Shown: positions 42,900 through 54,040 of the stretch, piece by piece
Layout: each line of letters opens with the position of its first letter
Numbering within the stretch: the stretch's first letter is position 1
Assembly (NCBI GenBank): GCA_030704615.1
Contig: CM060734.1
Location: forward strand, 39,386,042-39,450,041
Source of the DNA: Takakia lepidozioides
Lineage: Eukaryota; Streptophyta; Takakiopsida; Takakiales; Takakiaceae
Direction: 5' to 3'
DNA: 64,000 nucleotides
The notes under the pieces: model-generated
What the model was told of the DNA's origin: nothing
Seen by the model: the letters and a program-made list of their open reading frames with translations, nothing else
Databases searched by the model: none
Made by a program: the position numbers and the translations under genes

Positions 42900-43960
42900 T
42901 GATGGTTCTTATGCGCTAAAGGAGTGGTGACTGAAGCACTGTAGATGATGAGAAAGATGCGTAGTTAGAGACCAACCGAGGTGGCACTGCTGAGACTGTT
43001 TTAGACCACAATAGACTGTAGTGTAGACCAAGAGAACGCAACGTGGAGATGTAGAGCAGTGAATACCGTGGATTGTGTGAGAGAATTAGTAAGGGGATTG
43101 GTCACTTAGCCACCGAGTGAATCTGGTCATGGGTTGTATGAAGGTCATGTATGAAGCAATGAGAGAAGTGGAAACAGCAGATTCGTACACGATGTGTCAC
43201 CTGTCTTTGCGTAGTCATTGCATAGCATGAACGCTGTAAGTTGTGAGCATGGTTCAGACAGATCTCAGAGTACTGAATATGTAGAAATAGCTCAGAAATG
43301 ACGGCCTTGAGATTAGAACATGATTGAAATCAACCACTAAGGTGTAATGAGAGCGATCTAGACAGCATCGGCGAACTGTGAATCGTCACTGTAGGCAGAG
43401 ATTGGTAGAATACAGAGTCGTGTGGACTGCCTGCAGTGAAATCTAGGGAAGCGTTGATCAGATTAACATCGTTGAACGGCGTAGCTCAGTGAGGGATGGC
43501 AAAGTGCAGGTGCTTGGAGGCGTGGCCTACACGGGATGGTATCTCGCGCAATCATGCACAAATGAACAGGGAGTCACTTAGGGGATGAAGCATGTGTTAA
43601 GTGAAAGTCGGGTGTGGCCGCCCATGTCGTTTCCTCTTCCGCTGCAGCGGCATGATGTGGTCGCATTGGACTGACGGGGTGTGTGGCCCTGTTTAGTTCT
43701 CGTGGTGGGAAGAGTAGAGCCCCCCAAATTTACCTTATAAGATCAACGTCGAGAACTCTGAGGATTCTCAATTCATCACTAGCCTTCCATCCAAAACACA
43801 AGTATGACCGAACAGGCGTCTATGACCAATCCTCTATGACTCAATAGTACAGAAATGCACTCAACAGTACATCATGGTCAATACTATAAGGAAATGGTGG
43901 CTGATCTGAGTAGCTACACAGATCAATGAATGAAGCAAGACACTCGCATCTTTCCAAGAA
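42900..43960. other. Downstream flank of the PDF-PPR gene, no gene recognised
   Basis: No coding region on either strand. Its right end probably includes the 3' untranslated region of the minus-strand PPR gene. Confidence 0.35.
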
Positions 43961-43969
43961 AACATCCTT

Positions 43970-46900
43970 TCACCAGTAATCCCCACAAGAACAAATCCCA
44001 TCTTCAAAGTGGTGAAAGCGGTTAGCGTCCCGTACAACAATTGCTCGGCCAACAATCTTTGAGATGAATTTGGTGGAGGTGTGGCAGTCACCACACACTC
44101 GAAGATTCTTGATGAGACGGAGAGGCGTCCTAGGGGTCGTGCTGATCAGCCCAAAACCAATGGCCAGCTTCTCACTGTGGTGGCAAAGAGAAAATTCCTT
44201 TTCCTCCTCCCCCACATCTTGCAATACAAAGCGTGTGTCAGGCCCATACCCCGCCTCCTTCATCTGCCCAGACAATCTTCTCAGCTCAGCATGGATCTCC
44301 TTAATTCTGGGATGCAACTTGTCATCTACAACGAAGGTGTGCACCCTGTTGCCAACCTCAATGCAGCAGCGACCTGGCTCCTTTCTAACCCCTCTGACCT
44401 TCATCATTCTTCTCACCTTTGCAGTATCATCCCACCTGCCAGCTGCAGCATAGATGTTTGAGAGCAACACATAAGTCGCGGCATCCTGTTCATCCCACTT
44501 GAGGATAGATGTTGCCGCACGTTCAGCCATCTCCACATTGCCATGGATTCTGCAGGCACCAAGCAAGGCCTTCCACACCACAACATCTGGATTGATTGGC
44601 ATTTTATTAATCAGGTCCACTGCCTCATCCAGTTGTCCCGCACGTCCAAGAAGGTCCACCATGCAGCCAAAGTGCTTGACTGTCGGAGTGACACCATGAT
44701 CTTGACTCAGGGAATCAAAGTAGCGTCTTCCTTCATTCAGTAGGCCAGTGTGGCTGCATGCAGAGAGAACACATATAAAGGTGATACTGTCCGGCTTCAA
44801 GCCGTTCTTTTGCATTCCTTCAAATAGTTGCAGGACCTCCCTATGACAACCATGCTGGGCATATCCTGCGATCATCGCGTTCCACGACACCACATTTCGT
44901 TCAGCCATATTGTCAAATACTCCCTTTGCATCCTCAATGCACCCACATTTCGCATACATGTCCACCAGGGCAGTGTCCAGAATGACACTTGGTACAATTC
45001 CAGCTTTGATGATGTCACCATGCACCTCTTTGCCCTTTTCCAGGGCTGCCAGGCTTGCACAAGCATTGCAAACGCACACAAACGTGATGTGGTTGGGCTT
45101 CACCCTTCCCCCATCATTTGCTCATAGGTCTCCAAAGCCTCCATCCCGCGCCCTTGCTGTGCATATCCTGCAATCATTGCACTCCACGACACCACATCTC
45201 GTTCAGCCATACTGTCGAACACTTCCTCCGCATCCTCGATGCACCCACATTTGGCATACATGTCCACGAGGGTATTGTTCAGAATCACATCTGGTACAAT
45301 TCCAGCTTTGGCAATGCAACCATGCACCTCTTTGCCCTTTTCCAGGGCTGCCAGGCTTGCACACGCACTGCAAACGCACACAAAACGTGATGTGGTCGGG
45401 CTTCACCCCTTCCCCCATCATTTGCTCATAGGTCTCCAAAGCCTCCATCCCGCGCCCCTGCTGTGCATACCCTGCAAGCATCGCGTTCCACGACACCACA
45501 TTTCGTTCAGCCATATTGTTGAACACTCCCTTCGCATCCTCCATGCTCCCACATTTCGCATACATGTCCACCAGGGCAGTGTTCAGGACAACATTTGGTA
45601 CAATTTCAGCTTTGATGATGTCACCATGGACCTCTTTGCCCTTTTCCAGGACTGCCAGGCTCGCACAAGCATTGCAAACACACACAAACGTGATGTGGTT
45701 GGGCTTCACCCCTTCCCCCATCATTTGCTCATAGGTCTCCAAAGCCTCCATCCCGCGCCCCTGCTGTGCATATCCTGCAAGCATGGTGTTCCATGACACC
45801 AAATCTCGTTCAGCCATACTGTTGAACACTCCCTTCGCATCCTCGATGCTCCCACATTTGGCATACATGTCCACCAGGGCATTGTTCAGAATGACATCAG
45901 GTACAATTCCAGATTTGACGATGTCACCATGGACCTCTTTGCCCTTTTCCAGAGCTGCCAGGCTTGCACACGCGTTGCAAATGCACACAAACGTGATGTG
46001 GTTGGGCTTCACCCCTTTGCACATCATTTGCTCATAGGTCTCCAAAGCCTCCATCCCGCACCCTTGCTGTGCATATCCTGCAATCATCGCACTCCACGAC
46101 TCTCGTTCAGCCATAGTGTCGAACACTCCCTTTGCATCCTCGATGCACCCACATTTTGCATACATGTCCACCAGGGTATTGTTCAGAATGACATTTGGTA
46201 CAATTCCAGCTCTGACGATGTCGCCATGGACCTCTTTGCCCTTTTCCAGAGCTGCCAGGGTTGTGTTCAGAATGACATTTGGTACAATTCCAGCTTTGAT
46301 GATGTCACCATGCACCTCTTTGCCCTTTTCCAGGGCTGCCAGGCTTGCACAAGCATTGCAAATGCACACAAAGGTGATGTGGTCGGGCTTCACCCCTTCC
46401 CCCATCATTTGATCATAGGTCTCCAGAGCCTCCATACCACGTCCCTGCTGTGCATACCCTGCAAGCATCGCGTTCCATGACACCACATCTCGTTCAGCCA
46501 TAGTGTTGAAAACTCCCTTTGCATCCTCAATGCACCCACATTTGGCATACATGTCCACCAGGGCAGTGTTCAGAATGACATCTGGTACAATTCCAGCTTT
46601 GACGATGTCACCATGGACCTCTTTCCCCTTTTCCAGGGCTCCCAGGCTTGCACATGCATTGCAAACACAAACAAACGTGATGTGGTTGGGCTTCACCCCT
46701 TCGCGCATCATTTGCTCATAGGTCTCCAAAGCATTTGTACCACACCCATGCTTGGTAAATCCTGCCAACATTATATTCCACGTGATCAAAGATCGTTGAG
46801 GCATTCTGTTGAACACTTGGTGAGCATCCATGATGCTCCCGCACTTAACATACATGTTGACAAGGGTGTTGAGGAGAAAAATATTTGGCGTGAATCCACT

Positions 46901-47275
46901 TTGGATAATGTGAGTGTGCACCTGCTTTCCAGCTTCCAGGTCTTTCATCTTGATGCACTTATGCAAGAGACAGACATATGTATCTGAATCTGCTGAAATG
47001 CCTCCTTGGTTTAAAGTCTGTAGAGCCTCTTTCAGTCTGCCTGCCTCACAAAGCATCTTCACATGCCCAGAAGTGCCAGAAGAGGCATTGTGGACTCCCT
47101 CTCTTGATCCTCTTCCAGAAGCTGTGGTCATGGTTGAGGTGCCTGATTTTATCAACTGTGCCGCTGCAGCCGCTGCCTTTAGTTGACCATCTACCCATGC
47201 AGGTTTCTTGTAGCTATTGATCCACAGGGAGTCATAGGTAATCTTGTGCTTGAAATCTGGCCCTCTTGGATGAAT
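43970..47275 (-). CDS. Last exon of PDF-PPR fusion: PDF half, PLS-type PPR array, E and DYW domains
   Basis: Predicted organellar RNA-editing factor. The exon opens at 47275, after a CAG acceptor, with IHPRGPDFKHKITYDSLWI and PAWVDGQL, the second half of an OSB PDF motif. It stays in one frame into a PLS array of about eight L-S-P triplets. The E/E+ region (PDVVVWKALLGACRIHGNVE, VRKEPGRC) and DYW deaminase follow: HHSEKLAIGF (catalytic H-x-E), CGDCH (zinc) and the terminal CSCGDYW. Triplets are nearly identical (MLAGYAQQGRGMEALETYEQ recurs), so the array expanded recently; one L repeat is shortened near 46255. Two single-base indels break the frame: an extra A near 45380 and a missing C near 45108. 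They cancel, leaving about 275 bases out of frame with a stop at 45203. Either the gene is newly damaged or these are homopolymer errors. Confidence 0.8.
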
Positions 47276-47469
47276 CTGGACCCACACTCTATCCCTGCTC
47301 CTTCAGCTATCCATGCCTCTGCACAAATCATGCATTAATCCTTGCCTTGATGCTAGAATCTGACAATGACAGCCTATATTTGTTCTAGGAAACACCCAAC
47401 TCAGCTTATCACACTTAGTTCCTATGCTGAATTGCGTCTGCTACTCTCTGTAATCTAACAGGCATTCAC

Positions 47470-48700
47470 CTTTTTGCCTCGGTTGTCCCACCATTGACTG
47501 GGGTCAGAAAAGTATTCATTCCACAGCTTCTCCTCATCTCTACCTGTTTTTGGATACATTCCTGTTGTCACATTGGCAGTATCATGTCAAAGTCACTCCA
47601 AACTACATTCACTCAACCAGCTAACTTGCAGAACTCAACATGGAAATTTAGGGTCGATTCTGATAAGAGAGAAAAACAGGGTGAAATGTGTTGAAGAAGG
47701 TGCCTTCATTAGCAGTGCCTTGTTCAATCAATTGTGCTGCTGCCGCTGCTGTTTCCAGTTGACCATCTACCCATGCAGATTTCTTGTAGCTATTGATCCA
47801 CAGGGAATCACAAGTAATCTTGTGTTTGAAATCCGGCCCTCTTCGATGAATCTGGACCTCTATCCCTAGTCCTTCAGCTATCCCTGCCTGTGAACAAATC
47901 ATGAATACATCCTCAGCCTTGCTGCTAGCAGCTGACACTGACGGCGTGAAGTTCTTCCAGCAAACACCCCAACCCTACTTATTACAGTAGTTCCAATTCT
48001 GACTTGCATCTGCTTCTCTCTGTAGTCCAACAGGATTCACCTTTTTGTCTCCATTGTCCCACCTTTGACCACAGTCGGAACAGTGTTCATTCCAAAGCTT
48101 CTCCTCATCTCTGTTATCTGTTTTCGGATACTTTCCTGCTCCACATCGGCAGTAACTTGTCAAAGTTACTCCAAACCACCACAGATCCACCCAACGAGCT
48201 AACTTACAGAATTCAGTATGCAAATTCAGGGCCGAGTCTGATGAGAGGGCAAAACAGGCTGAAATAGGTCGAAGAAGAAGGTGCCCTCACCACATTGTCC
48301 TTGACCTTGTGTCATGACCCATGGAGGATTTGACCGACCATCAACCCAAAAGGACCTCTTGTGTGTGCTGCTTGTGTCTGTAGTCAGGTAATGTCGGATT
48401 GGTCTGTGAGAACCACCACGGTGCAGCTGAGCAGGCAGAGATTGAAACACGGCCTGCTAAGACCAAGCTGACTCTCCCAAGAACCTTGTCAACATCAGGG
48501 AGAATACCAAATCATGTTACTAACAGGAGCCAAGAGCCCACATTTGCAGGATGGACAAACTTCTTCACATCGTACATTAAAAAAAAGCCACACCTTGCGA
48601 TTACAGTTGTCCCACCATCGTGAAGGATCTTTAAAAAACTCGTGCCAGCTCTGCTCCGTGCTCCAAGGTAGAGGTTTGTGCTCGAAAATCCGACAGCATC
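47470..48700 (-). CDS. Upstream PDF-motif (OSB-like) exons of the PDF-PPR fusion
   Basis: PDF motifs mark OSB proteins, which bind single-stranded DNA in plant organelles. Minus-strand exons are: first half A (about 48690-48594, WHEFFKDPSRWWDNCNRK), second half A (48403-48291, TNPTLPDYRHK, then WVDGRSNPPWV), first half B (48135-48041, LWNEHCSDCGQRWDNGDKK), second half B (47851-47704, IHRRGPDFKHK, SAWVDGQL) and first half C (47561-47470, LWNEYFSDPSQWWDNRGKK). Second half C opens the PPR exon. The within-motif introns (190, 189 and 194 nt) all have GTG donors at Lys-Lys|, CAG acceptors and phase 0. The between-motif introns (155 and 142 nt) are phase 1. Motif A carries an extra T near 48354 that shifts its frame, and motif B has lost one Trp. 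I did not find the OB-fold domain or the start codon; they should lie right of 48700 or are lost. Confidence 0.7.
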
Positions 48701-49650
48701 AACATTTTGACAAGGGCCTTTACTCAGGGGTGCTAGTGAGCTTTCAACAACATTCATGCAAGTTGTTTTGGGCTCCATTGCGCTCTACACGATGAGGAAC
48801 AAAGAACATGTCCAGACTTACACAGATGCTAACCCAGGTTATGTTTGCAATCTGGAGATTGTAGAGTGGTCTCTGAAAAGGAAGGCGCTGAGCAGCCAGA
48901 GTCTTTTACCCTGGGTCCTGGCATTTAAGTTTTTCTCACGTTCCAATATATACTTTAGACGTTCTCAATAATAATGACAAAGTTCCCTTCTCCACAAACG
49001 ATCGTCCCTGCCTTTTGAACAACGAAGACGATCTAATGTTCAAGGAGGGTGGCCAGAAGCAAGCGATGCGGGAAGCTCGCGGTAATCCTTGGCCGTCTCT
49101 CTCGATTCTTAGCACGCGGTCACCGCTTCAGCAAGGTGATTGCGTTTGGGAGATGGGTTCGACTGCTGCAGCACCTGTGTATTTCACTGGATTCAAACTA
49201 GTCATTTCGATGATGCAGCTCAAAACTGCAAACGGTAGTTGTCTCCGCGGAGCCTGTCTCTTGCCTTGTCTCCATCTCGTGGGTAGTCGAAAATTGAGCA
49301 AAGAAGTTGCATTTGCAGAATGGGTTACAAAGCCACCGGCGTACTTCGGAGGGTTTGAACTCGTCAGTCGATGATGCAGCTCGAGGCAAGTAACGCTCAT
49401 AATGTAACCAGAGTTCATCGGACTGCTTGGTGAACTATACAGGGCAATTGCATCACGCCTATTCTCGCAAAGCACGTAGTGTTCAAGATTTATCAGCTGG
49501 TGTCGTTATAATGGGATGCCAAACGCAAAGCTGGAGTGTTCGGTATGCTCTACTTCCATCCCTCGTCTGTAATGTTTGTCAAACAATTTAGGAGGTTGTA
49601 CCTTGCGGCTTGTACTGTTGTTCACTATAATTTCGAAGAAACAAGTAGTT
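48700..49650. other. Shared upstream region of two head-to-head PPR genes
   Basis: Lies between the first recognisable PDF exon (minus) and the start of the plus-strand PPR frame. It contains a direct repeat of about 80 bases (49144-49232 and 49310-49390; both have a 'ttygaactmgtca....gatgatgcagctc' block). It must hold the 5' ends and promoters of both genes, but I could not place either start. Confidence 0.4.
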
Positions 49651-49652
49651 GA

Positions 49653-52600
49653 AATGCTGGTCCCTGTGAAAGAATTTTCTGTAGAATTAAACATTTATCG
49701 AAGAAAAGTTTGTCATGCAGGGCGGTGGGTTTTCAAGTCTGGAATCAGAGCCACTGGCTTGTTCGGCATGAGAATGGGGGCAAGTGTGTAAGTCTTGGCA
49801 CTATCACCATCACGACTGTTTCAAACGAAGGCCCAGGACAAAGAAGAGAGGGTCAGGGGGACAACAAGAACAATTTTGAAACTAGTGGGGGTGTGAACGT
49901 ATTATGCAACGAGGGCCGATTGGATGCAGAGCACATTTTGGACCTCATGGAGCAACAAGGCTTTCGGGCATATTCCGATACATGTGCTCGGCTCTTGCAG
50001 GAGTGTACTATGACAAGGGCTCTTGCTGACGGCAAGTGGGTTCATGCCCACTTCATCAAGAGTAGATTCAAACCAGACATATTCTTAGAAAATTCCCTGA
50101 TCAGCATGTATGTTAAGTGCGGCAGCGTTGTGGATGCGTACCATGTGTTCGACCGCATGCCTAAACGAGACGTAATCTCATGGAGTGCAATGATTGCAGG
50201 CTTAGCTCGCCAAGGGCATCGTGAAAAAGCATTTGAACTCTTTCAACATATGCAAAGAGAAGGAGTTATGCCAAACAAGAACACCTTCATTAGTCTCCTC
50301 AACACATGTGCCAGCCCAGCAAATCTGGGACAGGGAAAGCAGCTCCATGCGGGCATCATTAATGCTGGATTTGAGTCAGATGTCCAAGTGGGGACTTCCC
50401 TTGTTAGTATGTATTGCAAGTGCTGGAGTGTAGTGGATGCCCGCAGAGTCTTTGTCAAAATGCCTGAACGAAATGTGATTTTTTGGAATGCAATGATTGC
50501 AGGATTAGCTCGGCAAGGGCATAGTGAAGAGGCGATTGAGCTCTTTGAGCAAATGCAACAAGAAGGCATTAAACCTAATAAGATTACCTTTATGAGCATC
50601 CTCAACGCTTGTGCCAGCCCAGTACCCCTAGAACAGAGTAAGCAGGTGCATGCCATTGTTGTTAGTGCCGGAGTGGAGTCAGATGTCCGTGTGGGGACTG
50701 CGATTATCAGCATGTATTGCAAGTATGGGAGGGTCTCCGATGCACAAAAAGTGTTTGACAAATTGCTTGAACGAGATGTGGTCTCATGGAATGCGATGAT
50801 TGCAGGGTTAGCTCAGCAAGGGCATGGTGAAAAGGCATTTGAACTCTTTCAGCAAATGCAACGAGAATGCATGAAGCCAAACAAGATCACCTTCATGAGC
50901 ATCCTCAATGCATTTGCCAGCCCAGTAGCCCTGGAACGGAGCAAGCAGGTGCATGCCCATATTTTCGATGCTGGATTGGACGGGGATGTTGATGTGGGTA
51001 CAGCTCTGGTCAGTATGTATTGCAGGTGCATGAGGTTGGTGGAGGCTTGCCAGGTTTTCAATAAAATGCCTAAGCAAGATGTGGTCTCGTGGACTGCAAT
51101 GATTGCAGGATTTGTTCAGCATGGTCTTGGTGAGCAGGCTTTTGAACTCTTTCGGGAAATGCGACAAGATGGCGTGCAGCCAAACAAAATTACCTTTATG
51201 AGCATCCTCAATGCATGTTCCAGCCCAGCAGCGCTGGAGCATGGGAGGCAGCTCCATGCGGATATAATTAAAGCTGGATTTGAGTCAGACGTCTGCGTGG
51301 CAACTGCCCTTGTCAGCATGTATTGCAAGTGTGGGAGTATGGGGGATGCATGCCAAGTGTTTGAGGATATGCCTGAGCGAGATGTAGTGTCATGGACTGC
51401 AATGATTGCAGGATCAGTTCAGCTTGGCTGTAGTGAGAAGGCTTTTGAAGTCTTTCAGCAAATGCAAAGAGAAGGCATGAAGGCAGACAAGGTCACGTTC
51501 ATTAGCATCCTCCAGGCATGTTCATACCCAGGAGCTCTGGAACAGGGCAAGCGGCTCCATGCGAGTATCATCCAAAGTGATGTTGAGTCAGATGTCCGAG
51601 TTGGGACTGCTCTTGTCAGCATGTATTGCAAGTGTGGGAGTGTCCTGGATGCATGCAAAGTTTTTTACAAACTACCTGACCGGGATGTGGTTTCATGGAA
51701 TGCAATGATTGCAGGATTGGCTCAGCAAGGATGTCATGAAGAAGTAATCGAACTGTTTCAGCAGATGCTACAAGAAAGGTTGGAGCCTGACAAGGTCACT
51801 TGCATTAGCCTCATCAACACATGCGCCAGCCTAGCTGCCCTGGAAGAGTGGAAGGGGGTCCATGCCCAGATCTTCAAATCTGAATATGAGTCAGATGTCT
51901 GTGTGGGAAATGCCCTTGTTGACATGTATGCCAAGTGTGGGAGTGTGGAGGATGCACGGGAAGCCTTTGACAAAATTCATGAACGAGATGTGATTTCATG
52001 GAATGCAATGATTATTGGATATTCTCAGAATGGGCATGCCAAGGAGGCTCTCCAACTCTTTGAACAGATGCGAACAGAGTTGGTGAAGCCAAATGAGGTG
52101 ACATTCATTGGTGTTCTCTCTGCATGCAGCCATGTAGGCCTAGTGAATGAAGGCAGTCATTATTTCCTTGCCATGAGTCAAGATCATGGCATTACACCAG
52201 CAGAAAGGCACTACTGCTGCATGGTTGACCTTCTTGGCCGTGCAGGACGATTAGACGAGGCAGAAACATTCATCAACAACATGACAGTTGAACCAGGTTC
52301 TTCGGTGTGGGGGGCATTGATTGGAGCCTGCCGAATGCATTCTAATTTGGAGTTAGCAGAACGTTCCGCAGAGAGGATACTTAAGTTGGCACCTCAGAAT
52401 TCTGGAGCGTATGTGCAACTTTCAAACATCTATGCTGCAGCCGGCAGGTGGGACGCTGTAGCAAAGGTGAGAAAAGTGATGGAGGCCAGAGGGGTAAGAA
52501 AGGAGCCAGGGCGCACTTGGATCACAGTTAAAAGCAGAGTACATGCATTCATTGCAGAAGATCGTTCACACCCACAAATGGAGGAGATCTATGCTAAGTT

Positions 52601-52913
52601 GGAAACATTGACAAAGGAGATGAAGGAGGCTGGATATATGCCGGACACTCGCTTTGTTCTGCATAATGTGGATCAGCAGGCTAAGGAACAGTCTCTTTGC
52701 CACCACAGTGAAAAGTTGGCTATTGCATTTGGGCTGATCAGCACCCCCCCAGGGACACCGCTCCGTATCATTAAAAATCTTCGTGTATGTGGTGACTGCC
52801 ACACTGCCACCAAGTTTATTTCAAAGCTTGTCAAGCGAGAAATTGTTGCAAGGGATGTCAGCCGCTTTCATCACTTCAGGAACGGGGTGTGTTCTTGTGG
52901 GGACTATTGGTGA
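49653..52913 (+). CDS. PLS-type PPR protein with E and DYW domains
   Basis: Predicted mitochondrial or plastid C-to-U RNA-editing factor. The frame is open from 49653 to the stop at 52911. No in-frame ATG occurs until 49947, which is already inside PPR-like sequence, so the start and transit peptide must come from an upstream exon (acceptors near 49720 and 49740 are possible) or a non-ATG start. Counting from codon 49710, PPR repeats begin near residue 85. They form about seven L-S-P triplets (for example DVVSWNAMIAGLAQQGHGEK, PNKITFMSILNACASP), then E/E+ (PGSSVWGALIGACRMHSNLE) and DYW: HHSEKLAIAF (about 998-1007), CGDCH (about 1027-1031) and a terminal CSCGDYW. No internal stop or shift. Triplets are more diverged than in the neighbouring gene, which suggests an older, constrained array. 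The target site cannot be stated without the full PPR code alignment. Confidence 0.9.
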   Translation, partial: NAGPCERIFCRIKHLSKKSLSCRAVGFQVWNQSHWLVRHENGGKCVSLGTITITTVSNEGPGQRREGQGDNKNNFETSGGVNVLCNEGRLDAEHILDLMEQQGFRAYSDTCARLLQECTMTRALADGKWVHAHFIKSRFKPDIFLENSLISMYVKCGSVVDAYHVFDRMPKRDVISWSAMIAGLARQGHREKAFELFQHMQREGVMPNKNTFISLLNTCASPANLGQGKQLHAGIINAGFESDVQVGTSLVSMYCKCWSVVDARRVFVKMPERNVIFWNAMIAGLARQGHSEEAIELFEQMQQEGIKPNKITFMSILNACASPVPLEQSKQVHAIVVSAGVESDVRVGTAIISMYCKYGRVSDAQKVFDKLLERDVVSWNAMIAGLAQQGHGEKAFELFQQMQRECMKPNKITFMSILNAFASPVALERSKQVHAHIFDAGLDGDVDVGTALVSMYCRCMRLVEACQVFNKMPKQDVVSWTAMIAGFVQHGLGEQAFELFREMRQDGVQPNKITFMSILNACSSPAALEHGRQLHADIIKAGFESDVCVATALVSMYCKCGSMGDACQVFEDMPERDVVSWTAMIAGSVQLGCSEKAFEVFQQMQREGMKADKVTFISILQACSYPGALEQGKRLHASIIQSDVESDVRVGTALVSMYCKCGSVLDACKVFYKLPDRDVVSWNAMIAGLAQQGCHEEVIELFQQMLQERLEPDKVTCISLINTCASLAALEEWKGVHAQIFKSEYESDVCVGNALVDMYAKCGSVEDAREAFDKIHERDVISWNAMIIGYSQNGHAKEALQLFEQMRTELVKPNEVTFIGVLSACSHVGLVNEGSHYFLAMSQDHGITPAERHYCCMVDLLGRAGRLDEAETFINNMTVEPGSSVWGALIGACRMHSNLELAERSAERILKLAPQNSGAYVQLSNIYAAAGRWDAVAKVRKVMEARGVRKEPGRTWITVKSRVHAFIAEDRSHPQMEEIYAKLETLTKEMKEAGYMPDTRFVLHNVDQQAKEQSLCHHSEKLAIAFGLISTPPGTPLRIIKNLRVCGDCHTATKFISKLVKREIVARDVSRFHHFRNGVCSCGDYW

Positions 52914-53680
52914 TGGTAAGAGAAAGAAAGGACAACTAAGCACTTCAGTACATTGGTATCATTTTCCAGCGAACATGAAATCTGTCTCTGATACTTCCTT
53001 CTCGAAGGCCACTGGCTATGTGAAGAATTTCTGGATTTCGACAGATGACTTGACCTGTGCTTTTTGGCTGCAAAGTCCATGTACTAGATTCAGCAATGCT
53101 GCAGGGTTTAAACTTCACATCTAAAGGCCTAGGCATCTGGATAATGTGAAAAGCAACATGGCGTACTTTTCAAGACTACAGAGATGCAAAGGAAGGCCAG
53201 ACTCACACTCCAAGCATTTGGGCAATCAGACGCGTATGTCTCAGTTGTTGAGCTAAACACCTTCTCACCATTCAAAGGACAGAACCGACAGTCCCGGATG
53301 GGCATGACAGTGCTTAGACTACCCTTGGCAAGTCTAACTCAGACATTGCACACAGTCATTGTACTCACTGCCAAGGCAGAGATGGGGGTTGTAATAAGCA
53401 ACCAAGTTACAAGAGAATCAGGGTGCAGCCACTGGAAAGATCAACACAGCAAGGAATCTGCATGGGAGCTGCACTATGTAACACTCAAGGACAAAACAAA
53501 GTATGACAAACAAAGTATGCCTTTGTGACCCTAAGTGCTTCCAAAGTGAGAAACCTTGACCATGTCCACGTTGGCTATGGTGTTGATGAGTAGGAGGTCA
53601 TCACCTGAAGTTTGATACTCTAGTATGGACTGCTGAAATATAGAGCAACCCAAGGACTTGTTTCCGTACGCAGCTCAGAT
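52914..53680. other. Downstream flank of the PPR gene
   Basis: Contains the probable 3' untranslated region. The open frame at 53184-53528 shows no recognised motif and I do not call it. Confidence 0.35.
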
Positions 53681-53684
53681 AAAC

Positions 53685-54040
53685 ACTTGATCAGGATCCA
53701 GTGCCTCCCATTTCAACAAGGGGCAAATGATTCTGGAAGAGTCAGGCCCTATATTATTGAAAGTCAACAGATCTGGTCAGAAGTGTACGTAGCATTGGAA
53801 CTTACCAGATCTGGATGGACTCTGGTCTCTGAAATACTTGAGACAACCCAAGGACATGTAAGAGGCTTACACACACACGAGACCAGGATCCAGTGCGTTC
53901 CATTTTAGGAAGGAGTGATTCTGAATTAGTATGCCAAATGCCATGCCCTACATCGCACTGAAAGTCAACAGAGCTGGGCAGAATCTGAAATTGAACAGAT
54001 CTGGGTGGACTCTGGTGTTGAATTTCACATCACTCTAAGA
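53685..54040 (+). repeat. Imperfect tandem duplication (~195-bp unit)
   Basis: Two units starting near 53693 and 53884, sharing 'aggatccagtgc', 'tcccatttcaa/ttccatttta', 'gaaagtcaacag', 'gaacagatctggatggactctgg' and 'ttgaaat' blocks. Non-coding. Confidence 0.55.

Noticed and set aside
45100-47000. Several plus-strand frames of 90-185 codons opposite the PPR array
   Set aside because: They are antisense shadows of the repeated PPR coding strand and recur with the triplet period.
48700-49440. OB-fold (ssDNA-binding) domain of the OSB-like gene
   Set aside because: I translated the minus strand here looking for it; a few residues before exon A could be an OB-fold tail, but nothing is clear enough to report as a feature.
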